The notes below the pieces were generated by a model. The model was not told the DNA's origin. It searched no databases and was given only the letters and a program-made list of their open reading frames with translations. Shown piece after piece: positions 9,607-20,377 of a stretch of 64,000 nt of DNA. The position numbers were made by a program, and so were the translations under genes. The DNA lies in contig WSYJ01000005.1 of assembly GCA_020186115.1 (NCBI GenBank), positions 365,974 to 429,973 on the forward strand. Direction: 5' to 3'. Within the stretch, counting starts at the first letter, position 1; every line of letters starts with the position of its first letter. The stretch comes from Histomonas meleagridis. Lineage: Eukaryota; Parabasalia; Tritrichomonadida; Dientamoebidae.

Positions 9607-11448
9607 ATGTTTACAACGGTAGAAGCAAATCGCCAAGAACAGCTTTGCGGATCAATTTATTCCATTAGTGGACCTGTCGTTATTGCTGAAAAGATGACAG
9701 GTGCTGCAATGTATGAATTAGTTCGTGTCGGTAAAGAAAAATTAGTTGGTGAAATCATTCAATTAGAACACGATACAGCTACAATTCAAGTATACGAAGA
9801 AACATCAGGTCTTACAGTTGGTGATCCAGTTACAGGTACTGGAAAACCACTTTCTGTTTTATTAGGTCCAGGTCTTATGACAAATATTTATGATGGTATT
9901 CAACGCCCACTCAAAGATATCAGTGAAAAGAGCGGAAGCGTTTTCATTCCACGTGGTGTAGATGCTGTTGCTTTAAATATGGATCGTCAATGGCCATTTG
10001 TACCAAATGACAAACTCAAAGTCGGAGATCCATTAACAGGCGGCGATATCGTAGGTTATGTACAAGAAACGTCATTAATTCGTCATCAAATTATGTTACC
10101 ACCCAAAGCACATGGAACACTTAAATGGCTTGCAGAGTCTGGGTCATACACAGTTAAGGAACCAATCGTCTGTATCGAGTTCGATGGCAAAGAACGCGAG
10201 TATCCAATGCTTCAAGAATGGCCCGTACGTACACCTCGTCCATTTGCATCGAAACTTAATGGCACATATCCACTCATCACTGGTCAGCGTGTTCTCGACT
10301 GTCTATTTCCAGTTGTCCAAGGTGGTACATGTGCAATTCCCGGCGCATTTGGATGTGGTAAAACTGTTATTTCACAAGCGTTATCCAAATACTCCAACTC
10401 CAATGGCATTATCTATGTCGGATGCGGTGAACGCGGAAACGAAATGGCCGAAGTACTTATGGAGTTCCCCGAACTTACCTGTGAACTTAATGGCGTCGAG
10501 CATCCAATTATGGACCGCACGTGTCTTGTTGCGAACACGTCGAACATGCCCGTTGCCGCGCGTGAAGCCTCAATTTACACCGGAATCACATTAGCCGAGT
10601 ACTACAGAGATATGGGCTACAACATGACAATGCTCGCGGACTCTTCATCGCGTTGGGCAGAAGCGTTACGTGAAATTTCCGGTCGTTTGGCCGAAATGCC
10701 AGCAGACTCGGGCTTCCCTGCGTACTTGGGCGCTCGTTTGGACTCATTTTACGAACGCGCAGGCAAAGTGCGCACAATCGGTAACCCTGGACGCGAAGGA
10801 TCAGTTACTGTTGTCGGCGCTGTGTCTCCACCGGGCGGTGATATCGCCGGCGATCCAGTGACCACAGCCACATTGCAAGTCGTGCAAGTGTTCTGGGGAC
10901 TCGATAAGAAGCTTGCGCAAAGGAAACACTTCCCTTCTGTCTCGTGGACATTATCATATTCGAAGTACGACGACGTTTTGAGGCCATACTTCGTGTCGTT
11001 TGATCCCGATTTCCCATCGTTAAGAACTGAAGTGAGACAACTGCTTCAGGAGGAACAAGAACTGCAGGAAATTGTGCAATTGGTCGGCAAGGACTCGCTG
11101 GCGGAACCTGACAAGTTGACACTGGAAGTCGCGAGAATGATTCGAGAGGACTTCTTGCAGCAAAACAGCTACACGCCGTACGATAAGGTGTCGCCGATGT
11201 GGAAGACATTTTGGATGCTGAAGAACATGCTGCACTTCTATGACTTGGCGAAACATGAACTGAATGAAGCGGCGTCCGGAGAGAAAAGAGTGACATACGA
11301 ATCAATAGCGAACTTCTTGGCACCACAGATACAAAAGTTGATCCAAATGAAATTCGTGGATCCGAAAGATGGAGAAGAGAAATGTGTCGACCACTATAAG
11401 CAATTGTACAACGAAATCGAAGATAGATTCAGAGCATTTACAGACTAA
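9607..11448 (+). CDS. V-type proton ATPase catalytic subunit A
   Basis: This is the catalytic subunit of the V1 sector, which hydrolyses ATP to drive proton pumping into acidic compartments. The 613-residue length is normal for the family. The Walker A loop GAFGCGKT is at 246-253, the catalytic glutamate lies in GCGERGNEM (E275), and the conserved blocks [19 protein letters not shown] (343-361) and [16 protein letters not shown] are intact. The family's non-homologous insertion (about 130-220) is present. The ATG at 9607 gives the usual N-terminus and no alternative is needed. The stop is TAA followed by AAA, giving the trichomonad polyadenylation motif. From about 10,150 onward the codons are far richer in G and C at third positions than in neighbouring genes, typical of a highly expressed housekeeping gene here. 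No frame damage is visible. Confidence 0.97.
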   Translation: MFTTVEANRQEQLCGSIYSISGPVVIAEKMTGAAMYELVRVGKEKLVGEIIQLEHDTATIQVYEETSGLTVGDPVTGTGKPLSVLLGPGLMTNIYDGIQRPLKDISEKSGSVFIPRGVDAVALNMDRQWPFVPNDKLKVGDPLTGGDIVGYVQETSLIRHQIMLPPKAHGTLKWLAESGSYTVKEPIVCIEFDGKEREYPMLQEWPVRTPRPFASKLNGTYPLITGQRVLDCLFPVVQGGTCAIPGAFGCGKTVISQALSKYSNSNGIIYVGCGERGNEMAEVLMEFPELTCELNGVEHPIMDRTCLVANTSNMPVAAREASIYTGITLAEYYRDMGYNMTMLADSSSRWAEALREISGRLAEMPADSGFPAYLGARLDSFYERAGKVRTIGNPGREGSVTVVGAVSPPGGDIAGDPVTTATLQVVQVFWGLDKKLAQRKHFPSVSWTLSYSKYDDVLRPYFVSFDPDFPSLRTEVRQLLQEEQELQEIVQLVGKDSLAEPDKLTLEVARMIREDFLQQNSYTPYDKVSPMWKTFWMLKNMLHFYDLAKHELNEAASGEKRVTYESIANFLAPQIQKLIQMKFVDPKDGEEKCVDHYKQLYNEIEDRFRAFTD

Positions 11449-11778
11449 AAAATGATTTCTTTATAAGTTTTTAATTTTAACATATAATTATAACATATGT
11501 ATATAAGTAATTTTAATACAATACATAGTTCCAATAATAAATGATAATTTAGCTTTCATATTATATGTAGATAACAACATAAAACTTTATCATTGGGTAT
11601 TTATGTGATGATTTTTTTTATTTGACTATCCTTAATTTGAAGTTTAAAAAAAATAATATTTAAAATCCTTAAACACTTGTTATTTATTACTTGTAGTGTA
11701 GAAGTTCATCAATTGCATGGTAAACAAAAACGATTAAACTATAGTCGAAAAATTTGAGGATAAGGCACCCCAAAAATA
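11449..11778. other. Intergenic spacer, no feature seen
   Basis: This AT-rich spacer separates V-ATPase subunit A from the broken ankyrin gene. No RNA gene, repeat or coding frame is visible. Confidence 0.5.
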
Positions 11779-12672
11779 ATGAGAAAAAAAATAAACGTTG
11801 GGAATCGAACACAATTCAATTTAAAATTCCACTATATAAAATCAATGGATTTTGATAATTCCTTGGCACAATTTATTCTCAATGGGAATTTACAAGGAAT
11901 TAATTCTCTTGGAATCGAAAAAGAATCTGCTAACGAAGTTGTATTTTTAAATTTTAACAACAGATTAATTGTACCACAAAATTACCTCAAAAAGGCTTCG
12001 TATTTCCTCAAATATCTAGGCCTACTCCATTGGTTTATGCTATTTTGTGCCACCAGTTCGAAGTTGTAAAGAAGCTTGTTGAACTTGGTGCTGATATTCA
12101 AAAACCAGTTTACAACTGGCATCCAATCCATTACGCAGTTGCAGTTCAGGAAACAAAAATTGTAGATTTCATTCTTTCTCAAGACATAAAAGAACTTGAT
12201 GTTAAAACAGATAATGTTATTTTATATTTATTGGAGTATATTTTTTTAATTTGCAACTCCTCTTCATATCGCTGCATCAACTGGAAATGTAGAGATGGCT
12301 GTTTTTCTATTATACAAAGGTGCAGATCCTAATCAACCAAATAATGAAGGAAACACGTCACTCCATCTTTCAATGGCAATATCAACACCTGAAATCGCTC
12401 GGGTTTTAATAGCGTTTGGTGCTAATCGAACAATTCAGAACAAACAATCCATGGTCCCAATTGAGATATCTTCAGTTTTGCAGAATGAAGAACTGAATCG
12501 ATTTATGCAAGAGATGGAAGTAAATCCAAACATAATCCCATCAAGAAAAACGATATTGAAAAGTTATCAATTTCCTATACCTGATGCTTCTCAGTATGAA
12601 GAACAATTTGTTGACCCACAAGCGTTGATTGATCATTTATGTGAATTAGAAGAAGAGGATTATAGTGAATAA
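11779..12672 (+). pseudogene. Ankyrin-repeat protein, broken by two frame changes
   Basis: Three overlapping frames together read as one ankyrin protein. The first (11779-12069) holds the N-terminus; ATGs at 11779 and 11845 are both possible. The second, from about 12021, reads PTPLVYAILCHQFEVVKKL and then an ankyrin unit with LVELGADIQKP and HPIHYAVA. The third, from about 12255, reads ATPLHIAASTGNVEMAVFLL and then NTSLHLSMA, ending in a short acidic tail and TAA. Frame changes are needed near 12,000 and 12,210-12,255. No trichomonad intron boundaries (GTATGT / ACTAACACACAG) are present at the breaks, so splicing is unlikely. Ankyrin/DUF3447-type proteins form a very large trichomonad family and many copies are decayed. 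Sequencing indels are the alternative. Confidence 0.75.
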
Positions 12673-13130
12673 AAATAACGATTTTATTTAAATATATTTA
12701 TAAGTGAGATCTTCTTAATTTGAAAAAATTATTGAAAATTTTGGAAAATCTGTTCTATAACCTAAATATTAATATTTTTTATTTTTAATTAAAGATGATG
12801 AGAATTCATTTGAATCTAAAATTTCGTTTCTTTAAATTCTTACACAATTGTGGGTTTGATTTTTATTTATTTCATCATTTCAATATTATTCACAGTTCTT
12901 AACCTGATTAATGCAATTAATAATATAATTAATATTTTATCATTTACATAAAAGAAGCATATATATGCATATGTAACTAACTTGTAAATAGCAAAAATGT
13001 TTGAACAATACGAAATTAGTTAAAAGATATTATAAGCAGAACCAAACTATGGAATTTATCAAGAACATTAATACGAAACCTTTTGATTTATTCACAATTT
13101 AGTTTCCTTTATTCATTTTCTTCTTCTTAT
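12673..13130. other. Convergent intergenic spacer
   Basis: This AT-rich spacer lies between the 3' ends of the ankyrin gene (+) and the RasGEF gene (-). Both end in TAAA. I see no further features. Confidence 0.5.
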
Positions 13131-15026
13131 TTAATCAAGATGTCTAACCGATGTAGATCTCACCAAATCATTTTGCTGTGTCACGTCCTTTAACATAGCA
13201 GGTGTTGCGTTAGCAGGTTCTACATCAAATGAAAGTTCCATTAATGAATCCTCGTCCAAGCCGTCCAATTCTTTTAGCTTATTCAGCACCTGATCTATCG
13301 GCAAAAAGCTGTACTTCCACTTTTTGAAGTCCTCAACCGCCTGTATCAGCTTGAGCATTCTTTCGCACTTTTTGAGGTTAATCAGACCGTTAGAGAAAAC
13401 CGCCGTGTTTTCGTTGTAAAGAGCGATATCGCCCAAAAGTATTGAAAATATTGGGAGCGACGGTTGCTTTGATGCGAGTGCTTCATCCTGCATCTTTCGA
13501 GCGTATGCGAAGTTGTCGCCAGGCGCGTACGTTTCCTGGGCCTTAGTCAACAAACCACGTAAGTCCTCTGGAAGTAATTCCTTATGTACATCTAATCTAA
13601 AAGTTGGGTTTGCATTAAATCCGCCAAAAATCGCAAAAGAATCGAAATAATTTCTAATTCTTTCAAGTTCGGACATTACTTCAAGCAAAAACCTCATTTT
13701 CCATAATCGCTTTTGCAAACTTGGCTCAGTTAATATTGTCGTTTGTACCCATGAACTAATTTTGTTAGTACGTAGATATAAAGCGCAAACATTTGGGGCT
13801 CTATGTTTAAATCTTGGGATATTCCAAGCGTTATCAAGTAATTCGATTCGTGAGATATCATAATAATATTGGCATGTAAGAATTGTTAATTGTCGTGCGA
13901 TTTCAATCGGCGGAATATCGAAAATGGAAAAGTCCTTTTGCCATATGTTACGACAATTTCCTAATACCACTTTAGGCGCGCGTGAATAATCCATAAAATG
14001 ATGTCGCTTGCTTTGGACAAACAAGTTACTACAATAGTTTGGGAATTGCGGCTTAAGTTCCGTCTCAACAAAGTTTCGCGCCGCTTCAAGCACTGGTTGA
14101 TCGATAGTGTTTTGTCCATCGCGTAGCCAAGCCTTAAGTAACTTAAACGTTAACATTATTGAATGCCCTCTTTTAGTTTCGTTTTCTTCAAACGCTAATC
14201 GAAACCTTTCACGTAATTTCGTGAAAAATATTTTCGGTGTCGTAAAGGATTTATATGTTAAGCATATCGCAGGAATCAGTGCAGAGCCGTTATATTCACT
14301 TTCTAGTGTTAAAAGCCAAATGATTTGATTCAACGAGGCTTCTATAGGATGGCCATTAGCTGTCTTGAAAAAGGCTGGATCGCCAAAGTCTTCGGACGAT
14401 AGCGGAGTATCGTCCTCAACGACATATGGGGTGCCCCCAATGGTGTTAGAGATTTCTTCATCGAGAAGCTTGGCTGGGTTCTCGGGTTGGATGACAGAAG
14501 GCATGGAGAGTTCCCAAAATCGTTCGGCTTTGGTAATGCCTCTTTGAATTATTAATGCAAGTTGTGAATGAAGAAGATGTGTTGGTATTTGAACAAGAGA
14601 ACTCCACTCGTCGTGTAGTGAAGATTGAGTTTCAATAAGACCTAATGTACGAAGATGTTGAGAAATAAGAGTTAATAAAAGATCTTGTGAAACAAGACGG
14701 TTGGAAGGAAGATACATACGAGCAAAGTTGGTGGCACGCGCAACAGGATCTACACGATCAATAAAATCTTTGATATCTGGATTTTCTTGAAGGAGCCTCT
14801 TATTCCATTCACTCCTATCAACACCATCTTTCTCAAAAAAGTTTTCCATTGCCATATCATACTCAGAGCTAATTGGTAATTGTTGATGCGATATTGGATT
14901 ATCTTCTTCGCTTGATTCAAAAGTACTCACTGGACTTAGACTTGGTAGAGGAGATTGAGAGTATACGCTTAGAAAATTCGAGCCTGAAAAAAAAGGTGAG
15001 CCTTCAGGAGAAACAGAAAGGTTCAT
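13131..15026 (-). CDS. Ras guanine-nucleotide exchange factor with LisH-like and REM domains
   Basis: The protein has 631 residues; ATG and TAA are clear. The N-terminal ~50 residues are Ser/Pro-rich and probably disordered. A LisH-like motif (LLTLISQHLRTLGLIETQSSL) lies near 115-135. A RasGEF N-terminal (REM) domain follows at about 225-290, with the signature SALIPAICLTYKSFTTPKIFF. The CDC25-type catalytic domain occupies about 370-600: IARQLTILTCQYYYDISRIE, then NKISSWVQTTIL, then FLLEVMSELERIRNYFDSFA, then PIFSILLGDI. All core blocks are present, so it should exchange GDP for GTP on a Ras-family GTPase at membranes. LisH plus RasGEF is a combination known from protists. A TCATT initiator-like site lies 22 bases upstream of the ATG (AATGA on + at 15048-15052). 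Confidence 0.9.
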   Translation of the reverse strand: MNLSVSPEGSPFFSGSNFLSVYSQSPLPSLSPVSTFESSEEDNPISHQQLPISSEYDMAMENFFEKDGVDRSEWNKRLLQENPDIKDFIDRVDPVARATNFARMYLPSNRLVSQDLLLTLISQHLRTLGLIETQSSLHDEWSSLVQIPTHLLHSQLALIIQRGITKAERFWELSMPSVIQPENPAKLLDEEISNTIGGTPYVVEDDTPLSSEDFGDPAFFKTANGHPIEASLNQIIWLLTLESEYNGSALIPAICLTYKSFTTPKIFFTKLRERFRLAFEENETKRGHSIMLTFKLLKAWLRDGQNTIDQPVLEAARNFVETELKPQFPNYCSNLFVQSKRHHFMDYSRAPKVVLGNCRNIWQKDFSIFDIPPIEIARQLTILTCQYYYDISRIELLDNAWNIPRFKHRAPNVCALYLRTNKISSWVQTTILTEPSLQKRLWKMRFLLEVMSELERIRNYFDSFAIFGGFNANPTFRLDVHKELLPEDLRGLLTKAQETYAPGDNFAYARKMQDEALASKQPSLPIFSILLGDIALYNENTAVFSNGLINLKKCERMLKLIQAVEDFKKWKYSFLPIDQVLNKLKELDGLDEDSLMELSFDVEPANATPAMLKDVTQQNDLVRSTSVRHLD

Positions 15027-15281
15027 CTTTTGGCAAAAAAGTGGAAAAATGAAACAGAAAACGTTAAAAAATATTGCACTTTTGTAACCTTGTTCTAATT
15101 ATAAAAATTATTTCCATGAGAGATTTAAAAAAGATATTGCAACAACTCGGTTTAATTAAATAGGCGAGAAATTAAATATTATAGAATCTTGATTAATCAA
15201 ATGTATATATATATTTTATATATTCAAAATTCAAAAATATTTTTCCAATATCTCATGATTTACTAGAATTTTTACAAGGTT

Positions 15282-15797
15282 TTACTTGGAGTCTTTGATT
15301 AATTTTACACCAAGATCATATGCTTTTTGTAAATCAATTGGAAATTGTTCATTATGTATCTTTTTTTTTATGCTCTTCGTTAAATGATTCAATGTGATAT
15401 TTTTTATAGTCATTACATTGAAGTGTGTCATAAGCATTGAGAGTTTCACAATTTCCTCTTCAAGAAAGTTTCAGTGGTGAATACTGGAACATCATTCTTT
15501 CTAAGCAGCCTCGCATCAGGGCACTTTCACAGTAGAAGAAAAGTGGTGTTCCAAAGCACATTACAGTATATTTCTCACCGTTTAACAAATATTTTGTAAG
15601 GCCATCATTAAGTTGGCAATTTCCTTCATCTTTATGACAAGCAAGACAACCCAAACAACCTTGGAAATTAATATCTGAAAGATGAACAAGTTCAGTTTGA
15701 GCACCTTGAGAGCTTGCTCCCTCAAGGAATTTTTTGAGCATTTGGGCTGTGTTACCATTTTTGCGCCCACTTCCATTGAAAGCTACAACTTTAGCAT
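15282..15797 (-). pseudogene. Iron-sulfur flavoprotein / NADPH-dependent FMN reductase-like pseudogene
   Basis: The decayed gene reads as a flavodoxin-fold reductase. The N-terminus is KVVAFNGSGRKNGNTAQML, whose GSGRKNGNT loop binds the FMN phosphate. The cysteine motif CLGCLACHKDEGNCQ resembles the cluster motif of iron-sulfur flavoproteins. The C-terminus reads YDTLQCNDYKKYHIE, then LQKAYDLGVKLIKD and TAA. Two breaks are visible. The ATG (complement of 15795-15797) is one base out of frame with the body, as if a base had been lost right after the start codon. A second frame change falls around 15455-15480. Trichomonads carry several such genes, generally held to come from anaerobic bacteria, with roles in oxygen or xenobiotic reduction. 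It lies head-to-head with the cyclase, 125 bases away. Confidence 0.75.
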
Positions 15798-15922
15798 GAA
15801 GAAATTTACAACAATTAACGTATTCTATAAATATTTTTAACGTTCATCATTCAAAACCGTCTCATTATCAATTTCTGAGGATAAAATCCTTACAAATTCG
15901 TTGTTTGAACTTTTTGATAGCA

Positions 15923-18900
15923 ATGAAGGGTGGAACGAGAAGGAGCAGCGCGTCCATTGATACCTCCAAGACTGACGAACCACCCAGTAAAGAAGAGATT
16001 AAAAACAAAAGCGATATTTTTGGGTGGAACTATCATAGTGATAATGACCCATATTATTTTATTTATCTTACAAATATTCATCCTTTTCCAAAATGGGTTT
16101 CCCATATCATAATCATGATTCTATCAGCAAACTTTGTGATTCTGGGTTTCTTACCCAATTTTTCTTCTTTTTGGTCAGTGAATAGCTCGTTATATAATAT
16201 CATTCAAATAATTGGTTCTTTTTTCCTATTTGTTCCAGCTTTCTATACTGATGCTATTTTTAATGTCATGCTATGGGTATTTACATCCTTTCAAATCTTA
16301 ACATTAATTTTAGAGTTTGCATTTCGTTTATTATATTATGATTCTCATCACTTGCCCAAATACTTACGTGCCATTGCACTTTATCAACCCATTTTTATGC
16401 ATATTATGTTGTATCCATGTTATTGTTATTATTGTTCTTCTTTTATTTCCGAGAAATTTTATTCATCTAATAGAAGCGACATATTTGCCAGCCTTGTTTT
16501 AGCCATTGTTTTAATATTATGTGTTCGAAGTAATCATAATTTAATTCGGATATTACAAAATTCTATTTCATATAATCAAATCTTATTTCATACATGGACG
16601 CCCGAATTCCCCAAAAGCCTTTATATATTTTGTTGTTTTATATTATTTTCTATTCGAGATTATGGTGGTGTTGATTATCGTCGATATTATATTTTTATAA
16701 TATTAATAGTTTATCTTATATTTATAATTGATGGCTTTGTAAATATTCGTTTAATGATTAATTGGCATTTTGCATTATTATATTCAGCACTTATTACTGC
16801 GTTTATTAGTACCTTTTTAATCTTTATCCAAAATTATATTAATTATAATTTTCGGTCAATTACCGTTTTTTTTGGGTTAATAGTTTTTTATATAATATAT
16901 GATTTATTAAAACGATATTTTGATTTTAAAGTAAAATCAATTTCTAAAAAACTTGATTCTGAAGATTATTTAGAAAATTCGAAGTTTATAAAATTTATAA
17001 TACGTGATTTATATTTAGGATTTTCTCATGCAAATAAAGCTGTAATGAAATCAAAACTTAATGCTAAATTACTTGAGAAATATCCAAATAACTTTGATTT
17101 ACAATTATTCTTAATACGATTTGGTTTAGCATATAAATCAAATGTATCTATACAAGAAATATCCGAAAAGTTTTCATATAATATTGAAACACAAAATTAT
17201 GTATATCATTCATTAATTAAATATTTCCCACCAGAAGGAAAAGAACTAAAAATATTCCAAAAAATGATAATAGATATTAATCAAGGATTTAATGATTTAA
17301 TTACATCTCATAAAAATATTTGTGATACATTTATTAATGAATTTTTTAGTCAAATTTCATTTATGTCATTAATATCTAAACGACAATATTATAAATTATT
17401 TATATTACTTTTAGATTTTGAACAACGTTTCCCTGGTTCAAATGAAAGTACTACTTATTTAAAATTATTTAAAAAATTGTTCCCTAAAAATGATGATTAT
17501 GCCGAAATTAAATTTTGGCATGATTTAAAACCTGATTTTACTTCTATTTGTTATGATTTTTATCCTTCACAATTAGAATTTAATATTAAACATCCAAAAT
17601 TATGTAATCCTTTAAAACATGGTTTAACTAAAGTAGATGAATTAATGACAAATAAAACTAATTCTCTAACTACTAATGGCCCTTATCATTTTGAGTTTTG
17701 TCGTTCTTATGTATTTTTAATTGGTTTTATTTTATTATGTTTTCCTTTATCTTTTACTATTTTAGGTATAATTGATTGTAAAGAAATATATCATAAATCA
17801 CATGAGTTAATATTATCTTGGTCATTAACATGGAAAATTGAAGTTTTGCAAAGTTCGAGTTATATTTTTGCATTTTTCGATGTGAATAAAACATTTGATG
17901 ATATACCGAATAATATTCCAAGTTTTCATATTGAAGATTTTTCAGATTATAATTCAAGTCTTTGGAAAGATTTTGTTTTATTAAAATATCCCGATATATT
18001 AAACTTAATTAATCATATCGCTTTAGCGTTTGGTAATGATGTCGGACATGATAAAGAAACATTTAAACAATTATCAGATTATTTCCAAAATACTTATGTT
18101 AATTTTTCATTATTCCCTAATAGTGATCATTCGATTTTTTGGAGTTTAATATCAGTCATATATGTATCAATTGAGTTTGTGACTAATGATTCTGTTTATT
18201 TAGCAAATTATACTAATTTCACATCTCTTAGTTATATTTTATATGAAATCGATGATATATTAAATGAATCATTTAATAAATTTGGTAGACAACTTGAATC
18301 AGTTCATATATTAAAAGGATTTTTACCTAAAGATTATGTCGTATTAACAGTAGATGTAATATTATTAGTTTTAGCATTTTTGTTTTTCATTTGGATTGGT
18401 TATTTATCCGCTAAAAAGAATGTACAATTCTTTAAACTTACGCGAGATTTTAATAAATCTACACTAGTTGAAGTATATGACTTTTTGGATAAATTAAAAT
18501 CTAAACTTCAAGTTAAAAATGATAAATCTGAAGAACAAATTTATCCACAAGTTATAACATTTGGTAAAATTTATATTGTTGTTTTATTAATATTATTATT
18601 TTGTATATTTGGTACGTTATGTTCAAATTATTATGTACATGAAACTAAAATAACACAACTTGAAAAGAATGTACAATATTATGCAGCTTATTCAAGTAAT
18701 TTCATCAATATAACTAATGCATTCCAATTAATAACTACATATGAATTTTATGATTATTTACCTGATATAGATAATGAATATATAAAGAATAGAGTTATAA
18801 GGATAATTACTGAATATTGTATGTATAACGATGGACCTTATAATAATGCTGATGAAGATATCCAATATTTTTGTCAAGGAATGACGAAAGATGTATTTGG

Positions 18901-20377
18901 TGATGAAACTCAAAATAATGTAATATTAAAATTTTTGTCAATGTTACAAATAGTTGTACATAATTTTAATCAAAATCATATAGTTATATCATATTTACCA
19001 CGAATATTTAATTTTTATTTTTATGAATTTATTCCATATTTTATTGGACTTTTAGATAAATTAAGTGAATTAGTTGATGATTCTTATTCTGAAACATTAT
19101 TTATAGATATCATAATAATGTGTATAAATATAATTGTGTTGATAGCATTTTTAATAACATTAATAATCTTTGTACGTTTTGCTGATCAACCATTTCAATA
19201 TATTCATGATTTTATGTTACAATTTAATGATGATAACTTTACTAAAGAATCAATAAAATTATTTGCGGAAGATCAAATTATCGAAAATAAAGATCAAGAT
19301 AAAATCGATTTATATTATGATACAATATTATCTAATTTACCTGATTCAATCATTATTATTAATATAAATAAAACTATTATTTATAATAACATATCAGCAA
19401 ATAAATTCTTAAAAGAAGAATCAATTGGTCAAAATTTGTTTAATTCATTACAATATGAATTTTATAAAATCGAAGAAAAAGATTTACCAATTATTACTTT
19501 AGATGATTTAATTTCCGATTATTTCATGTTCGATACAGTAAATGTCATTAAATATAAACTTGAAGGGAAATTCGAAAATAAAACAGTTTGGTCATCATTA
19601 ACAATTTCACCAATATTTGATGAAAATGATGGCCATATGTTTACTAATATTCGTGAATCACGTAATTTCGTTTTAATATTTCAAGATATTGGTGATGAAG
19701 TTCGCCAACAAAATCTTATTGAAGAAGAAACTAGTAAACATATATCAATATTACAACAAATTTTACCACCGGAAATCGCTTCAAGATTATTACAAAATGA
19801 AGAACATATATCAATGACATTACCTAAAATATCAATTTCGTTCTGTGACGTCGTCGAGTTCACGCCTTGGTGCGCATCTCATTCGCCTGAATTCGTTGTG
19901 AAAGCTTTAAATTTAATGTTCATGAAATTCGATGAAATTTTAACAAAATATCCAATGGTGACTAAAATTAAATGTATCGGCGATTGCTATATGGCTGGCG
20001 CTGGTATATTCTTAAGTAATAATGAAACACCAGAATCTTCAGCTTTACAAATGACGCGATTTTGCGTTGATTCTATTCGAGGAATGAAAGATGTCAATGA
20101 AAAATTAAATGTAAATAATAGTAAGGATGTGAATATGAGAGTAAGAATAGGAATCGCGTTCGGAGGGCCTGTGAGAGGTGGCGTTATGGGTATATCAAAA
20201 CCAGTGTTCGATCTATGGGGCGAAACGGTGAACGAGGCGGAGAGAATGGAAGCGATAGGTAAACCTATGAAAGTTCACATCAATAGTGAACTGTATAAAG
20301 TAGTGAAAAAGTATAAAGAGTTCAAATTTATTAAGGAAGAAGATGGAACTTACACTGTGGATGTAGATGTTAAATAA
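15923..20377 (+). CDS. Multi-pass receptor-type adenylate cyclase (class III) with PAS domain
   Basis: The protein has 1484 residues. An N-terminal block of about nine to ten hydrophobic segments (~60-345) is followed by a ~250-residue cytoplasmic region, a membrane segment (LIGFILLCFPLSFTILGI), a large presumed extracellular domain, two close membrane segments, another extracellular loop and a final segment (IIIMCINIIVLIAFLITLII). A PAS domain follows (LPDSIIIININKTIIYNN). The C-terminal class III catalytic domain has both metal aspartates, ~D1309 in FCDVVEFT and ~D1354 in IGDCYMAG. Adenine-selecting Lys (KIKCIGD) and Asp (VFDLWGE) and the transition-state Asn and Arg (VNEAER) are present, so ATP rather than GTP is the likely substrate. 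It probably acts as a homodimer. The frame is open 18 bases upstream (TTG); the ATG is preferred. The stop overlaps TAAATAAA. Confidence 0.92.
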   Translation: MKGGTRRSSASIDTSKTDEPPSKEEIKNKSDIFGWNYHSDNDPYYFIYLTNIHPFPKWVSHIIIMILSANFVILGFLPNFSSFWSVNSSLYNIIQIIGSFFLFVPAFYTDAIFNVMLWVFTSFQILTLILEFAFRLLYYDSHHLPKYLRAIALYQPIFMHIMLYPCYCYYCSSFISEKFYSSNRSDIFASLVLAIVLILCVRSNHNLIRILQNSISYNQILFHTWTPEFPKSLYIFCCFILFSIRDYGGVDYRRYYIFIILIVYLIFIIDGFVNIRLMINWHFALLYSALITAFISTFLIFIQNYINYNFRSITVFFGLIVFYIIYDLLKRYFDFKVKSISKKLDSEDYLENSKFIKFIIRDLYLGFSHANKAVMKSKLNAKLLEKYPNNFDLQLFLIRFGLAYKSNVSIQEISEKFSYNIETQNYVYHSLIKYFPPEGKELKIFQKMIIDINQGFNDLITSHKNICDTFINEFFSQISFMSLISKRQYYKLFILLLDFEQRFPGSNESTTYLKLFKKLFPKNDDYAEIKFWHDLKPDFTSICYDFYPSQLEFNIKHPKLCNPLKHGLTKVDELMTNKTNSLTTNGPYHFEFCRSYVFLIGFILLCFPLSFTILGIIDCKEIYHKSHELILSWSLTWKIEVLQSSSYIFAFFDVNKTFDDIPNNIPSFHIEDFSDYNSSLWKDFVLLKYPDILNLINHIALAFGNDVGHDKETFKQLSDYFQNTYVNFSLFPNSDHSIFWSLISVIYVSIEFVTNDSVYLANYTNFTSLSYILYEIDDILNESFNKFGRQLESVHILKGFLPKDYVVLTVDVILLVLAFLFFIWIGYLSAKKNVQFFKLTRDFNKSTLVEVYDFLDKLKSKLQVKNDKSEEQIYPQVITFGKIYIVVLLILLFCIFGTLCSNYYVHETKITQLEKNVQYYAAYSSNFINITNAFQLITTYEFYDYLPDIDNEYIKNRVIRIITEYCMYNDGPYNNADEDIQYFCQGMTKDVFGDETQNNVILKFLSMLQIVVHNFNQNHIVISYLPRIFNFYFYEFIPYFIGLLDKLSELVDDSYSETLFIDIIIMCINIIVLIAFLITLIIFVRFADQPFQYIHDFMLQFNDDNFTKESIKLFAEDQIIENKDQDKIDLYYDTILSNLPDSIIIININKTIIYNNISANKFLKEESIGQNLFNSLQYEFYKIEEKDLPIITLDDLISDYFMFDTVNVIKYKLEGKFENKTVWSSLTISPIFDENDGHMFTNIRESRNFVLIFQDIGDEVRQQNLIEEETSKHISILQQILPPEIASRLLQNEEHISMTLPKISISFCDVVEFTPWCASHSPEFVVKALNLMFMKFDEILTKYPMVTKIKCIGDCYMAGAGIFLSNNETPESSALQMTRFCVDSIRGMKDVNEKLNVNNSKDVNMRVRIGIAFGGPVRGGVMGISKPVFDLWGETVNEAERMEAIGKPMKVHINSELYKVVKKYKEFKFIKEEDGTYTVDVDVK

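Noticed and set aside
10586-11326. Open frames of 63-173 codons antisense to the V-ATPase gene
   Set aside because: They arise from the G/C-rich codon use of the real gene on the plus strand and carry no motifs.
12200-12260. Intron in the ankyrin gene
   Set aside because: No conserved trichomonad splice signals, and no GT-AG pair restores the frame between the flanking ankyrin motifs.
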